Under the pieces are notes generated by a model. The model was not told the origin of the DNA. It did no database searches and saw only the letters and a list, made by a program, of their open reading frames with translations. A stretch of 64,000 bases of DNA from Rhizobium sp. RU36D. Lineage in GTDB: Bacteria > Pseudomonadota > Alphaproteobacteria > Rhizobiales > Rhizobiaceae. Where the stretch lies: NCBI RefSeq assembly GCF_900176345.1, contig NZ_FWXU01000006.1:1-64000 (forward strand), in the 5' to 3' direction. The translations under genes were made by a program, and so were the position numbers. Positions 63,419-64,000 of this stretch are shown piece after piece; position 1 is the stretch's first letter; each line of letters opens with the position of its first letter.

Positions 63419-64000
63419 ATGAAGAGGATTGGAATGATCGGCGGCATGAGCTGGGAAAGCACTGCTGTCTATTACAAGCGGCTGAATGAGCAGGTCCGCG
63501 ACGCGCTTGGCGGATTGAATTCTGCCGACATCGTGCTGCGTTCTGTCAATTTCAACGATATCGTCGCCCATCAAAAGGCCGGGGCCTGGGATGACGCGGC
63601 CCGGGAACTGAGCAAGGTTGCGATCGATCTGGAGAATGCCGGGGCCGAGATGATCCTGATCTGCACCAACACCATGCATCTGCTGGCACCGCAGGTGCAG
63701 GCGGCGGTGGGCATTCCGCTTGTCCACATTGCCGATGTCACGGGCGAGGCTGTCGCCGGTGCCGGTTGCCGCCGGCCCTTGCTGCTCGCCACGCGCTACA
63801 CGATGGAGCAGGATTTTTATCGCAAGCATATCGAGTCGAGCTTCGGGATCGAAGTGCTCGTGCCGGATGCCGCCGATCGTCAGGACGTACACGACATCAT
63901 TTTCAGCGAATTGTGCTGTGGGATCGTCAAGGGCAGTTCGCAGCAGCGCTACAAGGACGTGGTTGCGAAGGGCAAGGCCGCTGGCGCCGATAGCGTGATC
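63419..64000 (+). CDS. Aspartate/glutamate racemase-family protein (partial, runs off the window)
   Basis: The first 194 residues are visible, and the reading frame is still open at the window edge; the family is normally about 230 aa. The N-terminus MKRIGMIGGMSWEST is typical of the aspartate racemase (RacX/YgeA-like) group. The first catalytic cysteine is Cys82 in CTNTMH. The second catalytic cysteine would lie just past the edge. The start is supported by GGGGTTGG upstream. The divergent Lrp-type gene suggests amino-acid-responsive control. It acts in the cytosol without cofactor, as is known for the family. Confidence 0.88.
   Translation, partial: MKRIGMIGGMSWESTAVYYKRLNEQVRDALGGLNSADIVLRSVNFNDIVAHQKAGAWDDAARELSKVAIDLENAGAEMILICTNTMHLLAPQVQAAVGIPLVHIADVTGEAVAGAGCRRPLLLATRYTMEQDFYRKHIESSFGIEVLVPDAADRQDVHDIIFSELCCGIVKGSSQQRYKDVVAKGKAAGADSVI

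Overview
The window (64 kb, G+C-rich) looks like chromosome or megaplasmid sequence from an alphaproteobacterium of the order Hyphomicrobiales, probably Rhizobiaceae-like. The reasons are the large number of ABC importers, each with a local regulator, rhizobial-style intergenic palindromes (177-221, 3190-3425), and catabolic families common in that group. This placement is an inference from style and gene content. No rRNA, tRNA, CRISPR array or complete prophage was seen.

Layout. 1-125: probable right end of an IS21-type element. 261-6897 (minus): complete type I restriction-modification system, hsdR-hsdM-hsdS, with a palindromic repeat element between hsdR and hsdM. 7299-8273: AraC-family regulator. 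8335-13582: five-gene cluster of envelope or secreted proteins headed by a von Willebrand A protein. 13721-19626: NitT/TauT-type ABC importer with a GntR/FCD regulator (minus), divergent from a FAH-family hydrolase and a cyclase-family metal hydrolase, with a perfect operator-like palindrome between them. 19700-19767: remnant of a short-chain dehydrogenase. 19768-29071: enolase-superfamily N-acylamino-acid racemase/OSBS, RpiR regulator, then a five-component peptide-type ABC operon ending in an uncharacterised protein and an M20 deacylase.

29185-41030 is the least explained part. It holds two divergent gene sets around an A+T-rich promoter region. Leftward are an unknown 435-aa protein, a trypsin-like protease fused to a degenerate FGE/sulfatase-modifying-factor-like domain, a 996-aa orphan, and an 823-aa protein with repeated SPFH-like modules. 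Rightward are a MotA/TolQ/ExbB-like channel protein with a long tail, a MotB/ExbD-like single-span partner, and two lipoproteins (one glycine-zipper, one coiled-coil). This is the best candidate for an undescribed envelope-spanning, possibly conflict or defence, system.

41160-42362: fatty-acid-desaturase-like membrane protein. 42717-53536 (minus): seven-gene operon for a methylated or quaternary amine, made of an OpuAC-type binding protein, CBS-ATPase, fused double permease, two choline-kinase-like phosphotransferases and two adjacent FAD/GcvT demethylating dehydrogenases. A DeoR regulator is divergent (53778-54533). 54551-62472 (minus): nine-gene operon combining a branched-chain-type ABC importer with a complete class I cytochrome P450 system and a MarR regulator. 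The P450 closely resembles CYP199 para-substituted-benzoate demethylases, and two matching inverted repeats sit on the operon promoter. 62674-63135: Lrp/AsnC regulator, divergent from an aspartate/glutamate racemase-family gene (63419 onward) cut by the window edge.
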